DNA of 64,000 bases from Parapedobacter luteus (GTDB lineage Bacteria > Bacteroidota > Bacteroidia > Sphingobacteriales > Sphingobacteriaceae), in contig NZ_FUYS01000003.1 in NCBI RefSeq assembly GCF_900168055.1, forward strand, positions 186,001-250,000, given 5' to 3'. Made by a program: the position numbers and the translations under genes. Position 1 is the first letter of the stretch, and every line of letters begins with the position of its first letter. Shown in pieces: positions 18,582 to 28,379 of the stretch. The notes under the pieces are model-generated. The model was given only the letters and a program-made list of their open reading frames with translations. It was not told where the DNA came from and ran no database searches.

Positions 18582-21158
18582 TTAGGCCAAATTCCGTCCG
18601 GCGTTGACCACACCGTAAATCGTGCGTGTCACCAACTTGGCAAACACTTCACGGTCATGTTCTTCCAAGCCCCCTTTTTGCAGTTTTCTTATGGCATAGT
18701 GCTGAATGATTAAAAGGGGAAGCACTATCTTTTCGCGCATGGCGATGGACTCACGTTCTACCGGGTAATTTTCCATCAGTACCTTGCTTCCACTCAGTTT
18801 CAGCACATATTGCTTCGTACGCTCATACTCCTCACGCATTTTTTTCCAGAAGCCGCCAAATACCTCGTCATGTTGAATATAAGAGGTCAGGTCAAAATTT
18901 GATTTTGACATTGACATCATGCAGTTGTCGATGACGGTTTTAAACATTCCTGACGTTTCGTAAAGTTCCTTTACTTGCTCCCATTTGCCGGTATCTTCGG
19001 CTTTCTTAAGCGCTGATCCCACGCCGTAAAATCCGGGTATATTTTGCTTTAATTGACTCCAGGAGGTTACGAAGCTAATCGCGCGCAGATCTTCCAAGCG
19101 GAGTTCTTTATCCGAATTTCGCTTTACGGGCCTGCTGCTGATATTGATCTGTGACAGGAGCTTAAGCGGGCTGAACCGTTCGAGGTATTTGAGGAATAAC
19201 GGATCGTGCCGCAACGCCAAAAACTGCTCATGGCTGACGTGGGCCATGTATTCTATCAACTGCTTCTTTTCCACCGACAGCGTATCGCCATCCTTCCGCC
19301 CGATGTGCGAGGTGAGGCCGGCATGAAGCAACTGCTCAATATTGTAGCGGGCCGAATCCAGCGAACCGTACTGGCTGCTGATGGTTTGACCTTGTATGGT
19401 CAATTGGATGTGATCGTTGGCAATCTCCTGTCCCATCGATGCATAAAAGCGTTGCGTCTTGCCTCCGCCGCGCGCAGGTGGGCCACCCCGGCCGTCAAAG
19501 AAGACCAAATCAATATCGTGCTGGCGCGCAATGGCCGTCAATTCTATTTTGGCCTTGTAAATCGACCAATTAGCCATCAAATACCCGCCATCCTTGGTAC
19601 TGTCTGAAAACCCAAGCATGATGGTCTGCTGATTGCCCCGGCGCTTGAGGTGCGCCGTATAATACGGGTGGGTATATAACGCCTGCATGACATCCGCGGC
19701 CCGGGTGAGGTCGTCAACGGTTTCAAAAAGGGGTACAAAGTCGATAAACAACGACTCCGAATCCCAACCACTCCACAAGAACAGTTCCATCAGCTCAAAG
19801 ATATCGGAAGCTTGCTGGCAATTGCTAATGATGAACCGGTGGGCGGCACGTTCGCCCCCAAACCGTTGAATGTCTTTGATTGATCGGATGACATCAAGGG
19901 TGTCCGCAACCAATGCTGCGGCGCTTTCATCGTATGACAAGTCATGCGCTTCGAATTTGAAAGCCTGCTGTTTCGCGGCTTCGCTTAATTGTTCGAAATC
20001 AGCTGCAATGCCGATGGCGCTTACATGTTTTTCACGAAGGTAAGCATGTGTCTGCCGGATGATACTGCTATCCTGCCGGATATCCAACGTTGCGAAAAAA
20101 CAACCGAACGTCTTTACCTTACGAAGCAGGTCATCCACCAACTCGACGAATAGCCCGTCATGGTATTCGACCAGCACGCGCTTGATTTCCTTTAAGTTAT
20201 GTATGATTGCGGGCTTTTCGTTTTCTGGATTATCAGAAGGATTGAAGCTGTTTTCGTAAAACAGATCCTGCAGAACATCCATATACTTCTCGACACCAGA
20301 GAATGTAATCCGCCTTTTGAGCATCCGGAAATCCCGGTAATAACAGCGGAAGAGGATCGTGCGAAGCAACAGCGCTACGCGCCGGGTGCTGTCTACGGTC
20401 ACATTGGGATTGCCATCCCGATCGCCTCCGGGCCAAAATCCCAGTTCAATCAATTGCTTATTCTCGTCAATCGGCAGGTCAAACTCATCGTCGATTTTGG
20501 ATTGAATGGCCGATGCCACCGGATAGAACACATTCTCCAGAAACCACACTAAGCTATTCGCTTCATCAACCGGCGTTGGCTTATTTTTCTTCATGAAGGG
20601 CGTTTTGCCCAATTGCTGCAACAACAGGTGAATATTGTGTATGTCATTCTTTTTCAATGCTTCCGTGAGGTCAGTAATGATCGCCAAAACAGGCCCTGGA
20701 TAAAACTGTGTCGGGTGGGCGGTCAAAACCAGCCTTAACGAAAAGTCGTTCAGCTTTTTTACCAGCTTGCTCCGAAGTTCCTTGTTGTTTTCGGTTTGTT
20801 TGAAAACCGAATCCAATAACCCCGCCTCATCCGACCGGCCGGTTTTGCGGAAAGCGGCATCTTCCACGGCGTCGAACAGCACCACCTGCCGCTCAATATA
20901 TTGAATGATGCGAAAGAGTAAGTCTATTCGGTCCGACTCGCCGATGTACTGTTCATATTGCTCGAAGAAACTCTCGATAATCGCTTCCGGATCAAGTTTT
21001 TCGGCAACACCGCGCTCACAATGCGTTGTGAAAAAAGGCAACAACGTACCGGTATGCTTCACTTGGTAAAACGGCAAAGTCATAAACAGACTGTTGAACA
21101 ATTCAAAGCGCATGAGCACTTCATTTTCAAAGACTGCTTGTTTTTTACTTAATTTCAT
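18582..21158 (-). CDS. ppc: Phosphoenolpyruvate carboxylase
   Basis: The protein has 858 residues and carboxylates PEP to oxaloacetate, an anaplerotic step. Signatures are L-T-A-H-P-T-Q, G-G-D-R-D-G-N-P, M-L-G-F-S-D-S-T-K-D-G-G-Y and F-D-G-R-G-G-P-P-A-R-G-G-G. The last reads F-D-G where proteobacterial enzymes have F-H-G; I take this as a lineage variant because the rest of the motif is intact. The C-terminus is N-A-G-R-N-L-A. The ATG follows an AT-rich leader with a -10 element and a strong dyad. Confidence 0.96.
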   Translation of the reverse strand: MKLSKKQAVFENEVLMRFELFNSLFMTLPFYQVKHTGTLLPFFTTHCERGVAEKLDPEAIIESFFEQYEQYIGESDRIDLLFRIIQYIERQVVLFDAVEDAAFRKTGRSDEAGLLDSVFKQTENNKELRSKLVKKLNDFSLRLVLTAHPTQFYPGPVLAIITDLTEALKKNDIHNIHLLLQQLGKTPFMKKNKPTPVDEANSLVWFLENVFYPVASAIQSKIDDEFDLPIDENKQLIELGFWPGGDRDGNPNVTVDSTRRVALLLRTILFRCYYRDFRMLKRRITFSGVEKYMDVLQDLFYENSFNPSDNPENEKPAIIHNLKEIKRVLVEYHDGLFVELVDDLLRKVKTFGCFFATLDIRQDSSIIRQTHAYLREKHVSAIGIAADFEQLSEAAKQQAFKFEAHDLSYDESAAALVADTLDVIRSIKDIQRFGGERAAHRFIISNCQQASDIFELMELFLWSGWDSESLFIDFVPLFETVDDLTRAADVMQALYTHPYYTAHLKRRGNQQTIMLGFSDSTKDGGYLMANWSIYKAKIELTAIARQHDIDLVFFDGRGGPPARGGGKTQRFYASMGQEIANDHIQLTIQGQTISSQYGSLDSARYNIEQLLHAGLTSHIGRKDGDTLSVEKKQLIEYMAHVSHEQFLALRHDPLFLKYLERFSPLKLLSQINISSRPVKRNSDKELRLEDLRAISFVTSWSQLKQNIPGFYGVGSALKKAEDTGKWEQVKELYETSGMFKTVIDNCMMSMSKSNFDLTSYIQHDEVFGGFWKKMREEYERTKQYVLKLSGSKVLMENYPVERESIAMREKIVLPLLIIQHYAIRKLQKGGLEEHDREVFAKLVTRTIYGVVNAGRNLA

Positions 21159-21214
21159 GTGACGGAAATAAAGAAACGAATATAGGATTTATTGCCTATT
21201 CACGACAAGAGCGC

Positions 21215-21222
21215 CAAATATA
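21215..21222 (-). promoter_or_regulatory. TAnnTTTG -10 element of ppc
   Basis: The complement of 21215-21222 reads TATATTTG, an exact -10 match about 57 nt upstream of the ppc ATG. No clear -33 element is visible. Confidence 0.5.
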
Positions 21223-21249
21223 TAAATTATCCATTAAAAAACACGCTAA

Positions 21250-21279
21250 TTATTGAAATTATAACAACAATTTCAATAA
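21250..21279. repeat. 11-bp inverted repeat upstream of ppc
   Basis: TTATTGAAATT (21250-21260) and AATTTCAATAA (21269-21279) form a perfect 11-bp dyad with an 8-nt spacer. It lies about 27 nt upstream of the ppc -10 element and 45 nt after the response-regulator stop. It could be an operator or an AT-rich 3' hairpin. Confidence 0.6.
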
Positions 21280-21323
21280 AAAATTGAAAAACAAGCAATC
21301 GTTATGCTACCGTTGCGCCTGCG

Positions 21324-21965
21324 TTAAATGACGCCGTTATCGACCGCAAACCGATACAAAGCGATTTTTGAGTCGTCCAGGCCTAATTTTCTGATAATAT
21401 TGCGCCGGTGGGTTTGGATGGTAAACGTAGAAAGGCATAATTTATCTGCGATTTCTTTGGAGCTGTAGTCATTGCAGACCATTCGAACGATCTCCACTTC
21501 ACGTTTGGTAAGCTTATATTTCTTCAGGAACTCGTCAAAGTACGAAAAATCGGTTCCTGTAGGTTGATCCGATTGGGAAAAATCCGGGAAAACTGATTCG
21601 CCAGCCAATACATCTTGTATGCGCTTGACGAGTAGATATAAGTCATCAGATTTGACTAAATACCCATGCACGCCCGCTGCTTTGCATTGCTCGGCAAGCA
21701 GGGGAGACAAATAACTCGTAATAACGATGATTTTGAAAGATGCACCTAGCTTCCTTAATTTGTCAAGCGTTTGCAATCCATCGATGTCAGGCATATTCAA
21801 ATCAAGCAGCAACACATCGACCCTTGCCAATAACGGCGATTGCAACAACGATTTGCCATCGCGGAATGTCGCCATCACATCAAACGCACCGTTTTTTTCT
21901 AAAATGTCTTTAACGCCTTGTATAACGACCGGATGGTCATCGGCTATAATTATGCGTGTTTTCAT
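21324..21965 (-). CDS. NarL/LuxR-type response regulator
   Basis: The protein has 213 residues. The receiver domain has the acidic pair D9-D10, phospho-acceptor D55 in L-L-L-D-L-N-M-P-D, and switch residues T-S and K. The C-terminal LuxR HTH reads L-T-K-R-E-V-E-I-V-R and S-S-K-E-I-A-D-K-L-C-L-S. It lies 93 nt downstream of the sensor kinase gene and is its presumed partner. Confidence 0.93.
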   Translation of the reverse strand: MKTRIIIADDHPVVIQGVKDILEKNGAFDVMATFRDGKSLLQSPLLARVDVLLLDLNMPDIDGLQTLDKLRKLGASFKIIVITSYLSPLLAEQCKAAGVHGYLVKSDDLYLLVKRIQDVLAGESVFPDFSQSDQPTGTDFSYFDEFLKKYKLTKREVEIVRMVCNDYSSKEIADKLCLSTFTIQTHRRNIIRKLGLDDSKIALYRFAVDNGVI

Positions 21966-22058
21966 GGTATGAAAGACTGGCAGTGTTCGTATCGGTCTAC
22001 AATACTAATATTTTTTTGCAAATACCGCAATTTCCGTCACTCGAAAGGAAGCCGCCAC

Positions 22059-24335
22059 CTATGGCCAATCTTCATGATTGGTTTCGTAAGCCGAACTCCC
22101 GGCTAACGGCAACTCGATCAACACAAATGTCCCTTGGTTTTTGCGTCCATTGACCTCGATAATTCCATTAAAATATGCGACGTTGTGTTTCAATAGATTA
22201 AGGCCAGCACCGCCGCTCGTTGTAGTCGTATCGAACCCCTTGCCGTTGTCCTCGACATAGATAGTAATCGAGCGCTCCAACTCCACGACCTGAACCAGCA
22301 CATGTGTGGCTTGTGCATGTTTGATGATGTTGTTGAGCACTTCTTGCAGAATACGGTATAAGCCAAACCTGAATTCATTGTTCCAGCTGTCCGCACCCTC
22401 TAGCCCTTCGATGATGGTTTCTACACTAATTTTACCAGAGGCGTTTACCGCATTTATCAAGTCAAGGATAGCTGGTTTTAGGCCGTATTTTTCTAACGCT
22501 ACGGGTGCAAGCGAGTGGCTTATAGCTCTGACGGTCTCCCCCATTTCTCCCAACAGTTTTTTCGCAGTCTGAAGTTTTATCATCGCCTCGCTGTCTATCG
22601 CAAAGACATCGGCCTCCAGTTGGTCTACATTAAGTTTGGCTATGGAAAGCAGCGCACCTACTTCGTCGTGCAACTTATTAGCTATCTTTTTCCGTTCTGC
22701 TTCCTCAGCTCCCCGCAACGCTTGCGTTGTCGCTATCAGGTGCTCCTGGGTAAGTTGTTGCAATTGCGCCTGATGGCGCTCTTTGACTTGCTTGCGGCGA
22801 ATCCACAGAACGCTTATTATCGCGATGAATGCCAAAACAACTAACACGCCAATTAAGAACGTCTTAACTTGATGCTCACGCTGCCTTTCCCGCTCCAACG
22901 CCAACTCAAGATCACGTTTTTCCAGTTCATATTTGGATTCAGCTTTCAACAAAGCTATCCGCTCGTTCTCTGTAAAACTATTTCGTTCAAGGTCTAGTAC
23001 TTTTTTCAGGTATGTCAGCGCTTTTCCGTAGTTCCGTTTTTGGCTGTATAAATCACTCAAGTAGGTATATAAATCCGAAAGGGCTCGGGTTGTCTTCGTC
23101 GTGTCGATATACCTTTGTGCCTCAAGTAAGTAATTCTCTGCTTTAGAGAAATTACCCCGCCTGATTTCAAGTTGACCCAGATTTGCCAATGTGGTGCAGA
23201 TCTCGGTATTTGAGCCTGCAGCTGTTCGCAATCGCAAGGCTTTTTCCATCATTACCTCAGCGGTATCCAGCTTGTTTATATCAAACAGAAACTTACCAAA
23301 GTTGTGGAAAGCCAATGCGAGGCCTCGGTTGTCAGACGCGCGACTAAAATTCGCTATGGCCTCTTTAAAAAAAAGCGATACAGAGTCCACTTCTCCTTTT
23401 TCGATATAAATGATAGCGAGGTTGGAGGCGTTAAGTCCTAGTCCTTTGTAGTTTTTAAAGGCGGCATTGATTTGCTGGCTTTTGCGTAAATACGAAATGG
23501 CTTTATCAAACTCCTTTGCAGCTAAAAAAACAATTGAAAGATTGGTAAAAGACTGACCAAGTCCCAGGCGGTCGTCAAGGCGCTCCTTGATTTTCACGCT
23601 TTTTAAATGCATATTCGCGGCCTCTTGGTAGTTCGATGTTTCATTATAGGTATTACCCAGATTCATATACATTTGGGCTAACATACGAATTTGGCCATTC
23701 TTTTCCGCTAATTGTATTCCTTCACTTAAGTATGCTACTGATTCTTCGAACTTACCAACAATACGACTGACTATCCCTAATTGATTATAGTTGGAAATCA
23801 AGCGCACTAGATCTTTATTCTTCAAGGCAAGCTCTAATTCGAGCGCCTTTTCATAACTTGACTTTGCGTCTAGGATGTTACCGATAGCGGCGTATTCACG
23901 TCCAAGATTTCGATATGCCAACACTTTGCCTTCAGAAAAGTTGACCTTTTCCGCCAGTGCCATGGCTAAAGAATCGTAGTAAAGTGCATTGCGATAGGCC
24001 TTCTGCTGGTGGTTGATGCTTCCCAATGCTACATACGCGTTGACCATACCTTTCTCATCATATTTGGCACGGTAATGATCCAAGGCGCTTGTCGCGTCAT
24101 GGATCGCTTGATCATAATTGCTCGAAGGCAGTTGGATTGCCCGCTCAAGCAGCAATCGCACACGAGTACTGGGATTCCGCTCTTTTTGTATAAGCTTGCT
24201 CAAACTGTCAACTACAACTTTTTTGTCATTTGCTTGGCCAAAGCATGTATAAAAAGCCATGTTGACCAAAATAAGCACAAAAACAAGCTTTTCAGAACCA
24301 CATGCGACGATTTTACGAGATTTAGGGGGTTGCAT
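22059..24335 (-). CDS. TPR-containing sensor histidine kinase
   Basis: The protein has 758 residues. A signal or anchor peptide is followed by about nine TPR repeats (residues ~50-470). A single membrane helix spans about 493-513 (F-L-I-G-V-L-V-V-L). A coiled coil and a HisKA_3 dimerisation domain follow, with phospho-acceptor H in L-H-D-E-V-G-A-L-L. The HATPase has an N box (N-I-I-K-H-A) and D-N-G-K-G-F-D. The TPR domain is predicted to be periplasmic. Its signal is unknown. It pairs with the NarL-type regulator downstream. Confidence 0.92.
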   Translation of the reverse strand: MQPPKSRKIVACGSEKLVFVLILVNMAFYTCFGQANDKKVVVDSLSKLIQKERNPSTRVRLLLERAIQLPSSNYDQAIHDATSALDHYRAKYDEKGMVNAYVALGSINHQQKAYRNALYYDSLAMALAEKVNFSEGKVLAYRNLGREYAAIGNILDAKSSYEKALELELALKNKDLVRLISNYNQLGIVSRIVGKFEESVAYLSEGIQLAEKNGQIRMLAQMYMNLGNTYNETSNYQEAANMHLKSVKIKERLDDRLGLGQSFTNLSIVFLAAKEFDKAISYLRKSQQINAAFKNYKGLGLNASNLAIIYIEKGEVDSVSLFFKEAIANFSRASDNRGLALAFHNFGKFLFDINKLDTAEVMMEKALRLRTAAGSNTEICTTLANLGQLEIRRGNFSKAENYLLEAQRYIDTTKTTRALSDLYTYLSDLYSQKRNYGKALTYLKKVLDLERNSFTENERIALLKAESKYELEKRDLELALERERQREHQVKTFLIGVLVVLAFIAIISVLWIRRKQVKERHQAQLQQLTQEHLIATTQALRGAEEAERKKIANKLHDEVGALLSIAKLNVDQLEADVFAIDSEAMIKLQTAKKLLGEMGETVRAISHSLAPVALEKYGLKPAILDLINAVNASGKISVETIIEGLEGADSWNNEFRFGLYRILQEVLNNIIKHAQATHVLVQVVELERSITIYVEDNGKGFDTTTTSGGAGLNLLKHNVAYFNGIIEVNGRKNQGTFVLIELPLAGSSAYETNHEDWP

Positions 24336-24383
24336 GTTGCTATATTTTTTTGACGATACGTGTCTGTTTGAACTATCGATTTA

Positions 24384-24417
24384 CAAAAAGGCGCGAGGCA
24401 TTGACGCCGCGCACCTT
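24384..24417 (-). terminator. Terminator after the envelope operon 25939-24485
   Basis: On the minus strand a GC-rich imperfect hairpin (arms 24388-24399 and 24406-24417, two mismatches) is followed by TTTTTG. It separates the upstream operon from the histidine kinase gene. Confidence 0.65.
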
Positions 24418-24484
24418 ATTTAAATGATCTTATACTTGTTAAACGGTGCTAATTGCTGTATCGAAGAAAAGCTATTAATAAAAC

Positions 24485-25246
24485 CTAAAACTGTATCCCC
24501 AGTTTTATCTGGAACACGCCCATTGGCATTTTCTGTTCGACGGTGCCACCTTCTGTCATCCCCTCGTTGGAGATATAATAATACGATTTACTATTGAAGG
24601 AACCCGATTCATAGCCCAATGTAAGCGTGCCTTTTTTGTAACGCAGGTTTACGCCAAAATCGCTTTTCCAACCAAAGATAACCGGATCTTCGTCATAAAA
24701 ACTAAATTCCGCGTAATTCCCGTCATTGTCTTCTATATAAAATTCAGGGGCTTCAAACGACGATACGACGGTAGGCGCGACCTTTGCGAACACATCGGCG
24801 TAAACATCTTCCAGTACATTGAATGAAATGACCGGACCGAACTTCATGGCTATGGTGGTCAGGTCATACTTACCCGAGCCGGAAGAGCTCGATAAGCCCG
24901 GCCATTCAAACGAATTATACCCGAGCGAAAGGAATGTTGCGTCCAGCCCTACTTTGAATAAATCATTGATGGGTTCTGAATGAAAGAAAAAGTACCTGCC
25001 CAGTTCAAAATTAAAACCGGTACCAGCTTGCATCCCGCCATTCGTTCCGATATTTTCAAATATCGGTATATTGGGGTCAAATTGGTTACTGAAATGTCCT
25101 TGCGGAAGGTTAACCCCGAGCCTTAGGTAGAGTTTGCCAAAATCGGATTCATCATAACCTTGACCAACCACCGAAGCTGCCTGGCCATGGGCACCGGCCA
25201 CTGCAAACACCAGATATACCGCTATGCAATATTTAATAACTTTCAT
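24485..25246 (-). CDS. Outer-membrane beta-barrel protein, unknown
   Basis: The protein has 253 residues. A signal peptide ends near A-H-G-Q-A. The mature part has alternating polar/aromatic strands such as K-L-Y-L-R-L-G-V-N-L and F-G-V-N-L-R-Y-K, and ends with the terminal aromatic L-G-I-Q-F expected for BAM-inserted barrels. A small barrel of 8-12 strands is likely. It follows the PEGA-like gene by 12 nt and is probably co-transcribed with it. Function is not known. Confidence 0.7.
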   Translation of the reverse strand: MKVIKYCIAVYLVFAVAGAHGQAASVVGQGYDESDFGKLYLRLGVNLPQGHFSNQFDPNIPIFENIGTNGGMQAGTGFNFELGRYFFFHSEPINDLFKVGLDATFLSLGYNSFEWPGLSSSSGSGKYDLTTIAMKFGPVISFNVLEDVYADVFAKVAPTVVSSFEAPEFYIEDNDGNYAEFSFYDEDPVIFGWKSDFGVNLRYKKGTLTLGYESGSFNSKSYYYISNEGMTEGGTVEQKMPMGVFQIKLGIQF

Positions 25247-25258
25247 GTTTAATATCCG

Positions 25259-25939
25259 TTAATTAACACCCAGCCGACTTTGCAAATCAGGCACAACATT
25301 TTCGTAAGTACGTAAAATACGGTCCCACCTACGGAACGATTCATCCGCATTGACGCTGGTACCGGGAGGCGCAATTTCGGACACCAGCTTTGCTTTGTAT
25401 TCCAGGGGATCGGTATTGCTTGTCTTCACAATCAAGCGCGTACGTACCACGCCCGAATTGAATGATTTTGCGGACCAAGCCGTTGCCATGTAACCGGTGG
25501 ACTTATCCATAATGGCAATAACATCAAATGAGCCCGTCACAATGCGGTTAAGTAATATCCAGGACTCGTCAGCGCTTCGGGACGGTCTGATATCGATATC
25601 CTGATTGGCCAAATTCGTCACAAAAGAGTTCTCGTAAGCTTCGTCTTTTGTCAACTGAATAAAATCCGTTTTAGGAATGATAGTAATACCGTTGTTTTCG
25701 TAATTGCGGATTTCGGTCACAAACCCTACTTTCTCTACGCGCACATTTACCGTGGCATGTTTAGGGATTTTGATTTTGGCAGGAGCGGTCACTTGACTGC
25801 CATCTACATACATGTTTGACCCACTCTCCGTATTGATAGTGATAGTCCGATCTTTGGCCTTTTGGCCATAAAGGGGCAGTGTAGTTGCCGACGTGATCGC
25901 TGCAAAGACAGCGAGGATGCATAGTAGCTGTTGCTTCAT
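25259..25939 (-). CDS. Exported PEGA-like domain protein, unknown
   Basis: The protein has 226 residues. A signal peptide ends near L-Y-G-Q-K. Residues about 30-75 resemble a PEGA-type beta-sandwich: N-M-Y-V-D-G-S-Q-V, P-A-K-I-K-I-P-K, V-R-V-E-K-V-G-F. The C-terminal 130 residues are unrecognised. PEGA domains are surface-layer or scaffold modules. It forms an operon with the following barrel protein, so it may be a periplasmic partner of that barrel; this is inference. Confidence 0.6.
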   Translation of the reverse strand: MKQQLLCILAVFAAITSATTLPLYGQKAKDRTITINTESGSNMYVDGSQVTAPAKIKIPKHATVNVRVEKVGFVTEIRNYENNGITIIPKTDFIQLTKDEAYENSFVTNLANQDIDIRPSRSADESWILLNRIVTGSFDVIAIMDKSTGYMATAWSAKSFNSGVVRTRLIVKTSNTDPLEYKAKLVSEIAPPGTSVNADESFRRWDRILRTYENVVPDLQSRLGVN

Positions 25940-26102
25940 GGTAAATAAACTTAAAAATGTACACGATAAAACTGCTTGTTTTTTAAAAATCAGTTGATTG
26001 TCATTGACGGCACAAACCTAACGACGGAACGTTTGCCTTCAAATACTCACTTGTGGGTATTTTTTAGAAAGTGTATGCTACGGATTCTCGCGGTTTCATT
26101 CA

Positions 26103-26131
26103 TTTGGATCACATTCTTTTATGTATCTTTG
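26103..26131 (+). promoter_or_regulatory. Promoter of the FUSC gene
   Basis: TTTG (26103-26106) and an exact -10 TATCTTTG (26124-26131) are separated by 17 nt. The predicted transcript starts about 12 nt before the ATG at 26150, which decides that start over the longer frame from 25976. Confidence 0.65.
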
Positions 26132-26149
26132 TTTACCATCCTACTGTGC

Positions 26150-28327
26150 ATGAACAAGGCGAAAGAAATCCAGAATTTTTTATACAGCCAGTATTTTACC
26201 GATGGCTTGCGCATTACATTTGGCACGGTAATTCCCGCCCTTGTTTTCTCGTGGTTTGGGGATCTCCAGTTAGGCATTACCGTTTCCCTGGGGGCGATGG
26301 TCGTTGGTTTGTCGGACACACCAGGGCCATTGAGTCACCGAAGAAACGGAATGCTGATGTGCACGGCAGTGGTATTGGTTTCAGCACTTATCACGAATTT
26401 GGCCAATAGCGTGCCGCTGTTGCTCACGCTGACCATCGTCTTATTGAGCTTCTTTTTCTCCATGTTTGCTGTATACGGCGCTCGCGCTTCCTCGGTGGGG
26501 ACGCTGGGCATTCTCATCATGGTACTCAACATCGATACGGCAGATCACACCGCTTCGGATGTCGTGGCACACCTATCTTATATCTTGGCGGGGTGCGTGT
26601 GGTATATGCTGTTGAGCCTGTCGCTTTACCAAGTAAGGCCGTATCGGCAAGCTCAGCAGGAGTTGGCAGAATCTATCCACAACGTGGCCGATTATATCCG
26701 TATCAAGGCCAGATTCTATGACATCAAATCCGATACAGACAAAAACTACCGAGATTTGATTGAACAGCAAATCATCGTGAGCGAACATCAAGACAACGTA
26801 CGGGATCAGCTGTTTAGAAGTAAGAAAATCATTAAAGACACGACAAAGATCGGGCGGCTGCTGATTTTGATCTTCACGGATATCGTAGATCTTTTCGAAC
26901 AAAGCATGGCGACTCACTATGACTACGACTCGATCAAAGAGCAATTTGGCGCCACGGGCGTTTTACAGCATTTTAACTTGACCATACAGCGAATAAGTAA
27001 CGAACTTGACCACCTCGCCTATCAAATCAATGCGAATAAAAGACCCCATTCTTTATATAACTTCAAAACCGATTTGGAACGGATACGGGCTGCAATCGAC
27101 AACGTAGAAAAGACCCACCATATCAATACGCTTGCCCTGAAAAAGATCTTAATCAACGTACGTAACCTCATCCAACATATCAATAACATCTATGGGTATT
27201 TCGGCATGGAGCCCAAAAATTCGTTCAGAAAAGAAGAGCCGGACCATAGCCGATTCGTCGACCATAAGGAAATTGACTTCAAGCAATTACGCGAAAACCT
27301 TACACTGAAATCCACCTTATTCAGACATGCGGTACGGATGGCAATCGTAATGGGTATTGGATATCTTTTGTCATTGGCTATCAATGTGGGCAACCATAGC
27401 TATTGGATACTGCTGACGATCATGGTTATCCTCAAGCCTGGATTCAGCCTGACCAAACAGCGGAATTTCCAACGGCTTATCGGCACAATCATCGGCGGCA
27501 TCGGGGGAGCGCTCATTTTGATATTGGTCACAGACGAAACCGCCCTCTTTATACTCCTGCTGCTGTTTATGGTTGCAACTTACAGCCTCATTCGTATTAA
27601 TTACATTGTCAGCGTCATGTTTATGACGCCATATATATTGATCATGTTTAGCTTTCTTGACATGAACACCTTGTCTATTCTTAGAGAACGCATCATCGAT
27701 ACACTTATCGGATCTGGTTTGGCCTTTTTTTCCAATTACATCATATTACCCAATTGGGAAAGCATGCAGGTGCAGGGTGCAATGCGGAAATTGCTCATTG
27801 CCAATTATCATTATATCGCCCAAGCATTGAAAATCATAGCGGGTCATCCCTTAAGTGTAACCGACTATAAGCTTGCCCGTAAAGAAGTATACATCACCAC
27901 CGCTAATATGGCTTCCGCTTTCCAGCGGATGATCACGGAACCCAAAAGCAAACAAAAAGATGCGAAGGAGGTAAATAAATTTGTCGTATTCAATCACATC
28001 CTGTCTTCGTACTCCGTAACGCTGCTCAACAATGTAAGGGGCGCCGATAAAGCGTCCCTGACTGGAGAACATGTGCGTGTCATCAGGAAAACCTTGTTCT
28101 CGCTTGCGCAAACCATCAAGCTCTTTGAACCCGAAGAAGGGGCTGATGAATTCCAGGAAGTAGATATAGGCGTACCGCATGACCTGGATAGCAACAATAT
28201 CGACTCGGAAGAATCGCGGCTGATCACCGAGCAGCTTCATTTTCTTAACCGCATCGTGGTAGACCTGCATAAAATCTGCGAGCGATTGATAAACCAGCAC
28301 CAACCGGAAAAGGTCAATTCGCCGTAA
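26150..28327 (+). CDS. FUSC family membrane protein (YccS/YhfK-like)
   Basis: The protein has 725 residues from the preferred start. There are two clusters of membrane helices, at about 15-145 and 390-510, separated by a long cytoplasmic helical region. The second cluster has the FUSC-like segment S-Y-W-I-L-L-T-I-M-V-I-L-K-P. A further cytoplasmic region forms the C-terminus. The family includes YccS and aromatic-acid efflux AaeB and fusaric acid resistance proteins; no adaptor or outer-membrane partner is adjacent, so a substrate cannot be proposed. The in-frame extension to 25976 overlaps the predicted promoter and is rejected. Confidence 0.87.
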   Translation: MNKAKEIQNFLYSQYFTDGLRITFGTVIPALVFSWFGDLQLGITVSLGAMVVGLSDTPGPLSHRRNGMLMCTAVVLVSALITNLANSVPLLLTLTIVLLSFFFSMFAVYGARASSVGTLGILIMVLNIDTADHTASDVVAHLSYILAGCVWYMLLSLSLYQVRPYRQAQQELAESIHNVADYIRIKARFYDIKSDTDKNYRDLIEQQIIVSEHQDNVRDQLFRSKKIIKDTTKIGRLLILIFTDIVDLFEQSMATHYDYDSIKEQFGATGVLQHFNLTIQRISNELDHLAYQINANKRPHSLYNFKTDLERIRAAIDNVEKTHHINTLALKKILINVRNLIQHINNIYGYFGMEPKNSFRKEEPDHSRFVDHKEIDFKQLRENLTLKSTLFRHAVRMAIVMGIGYLLSLAINVGNHSYWILLTIMVILKPGFSLTKQRNFQRLIGTIIGGIGGALILILVTDETALFILLLLFMVATYSLIRINYIVSVMFMTPYILIMFSFLDMNTLSILRERIIDTLIGSGLAFFSNYIILPNWESMQVQGAMRKLLIANYHYIAQALKIIAGHPLSVTDYKLARKEVYITTANMASAFQRMITEPKSKQKDAKEVNKFVVFNHILSSYSVTLLNNVRGADKASLTGEHVRVIRKTLFSLAQTIKLFEPEEGADEFQEVDIGVPHDLDSNNIDSEESRLITEQLHFLNRIVVDLHKICERLINQHQPEKVNSP

Positions 28328-28340
28328 AATCCGTGACTGC

Positions 28341-28373
28341 TTGCTATCGGGCGCCGCCGTCTTTGTATCTTTG
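28341..28373 (+). promoter_or_regulatory. Promoter of the YpdA-like gene, near-leaderless
   Basis: TTG at 28341-28343 and an exact -10 TATCTTTG at 28366-28373 are separated by 22 nt. The -10 ends 6 nt before the ATG, so transcription would start at or next to the start codon. Confidence 0.55.
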
Positions 28374-28379
28374 TATCAC

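Noticed and set aside
21000-21120. Possible frameshift or loss of function in ppc because of F-D-G instead of F-H-G in the RGG motif
   Set aside because: The frame is intact over 858 codons and all other catalytic motifs are present, so this looks like a lineage variant.
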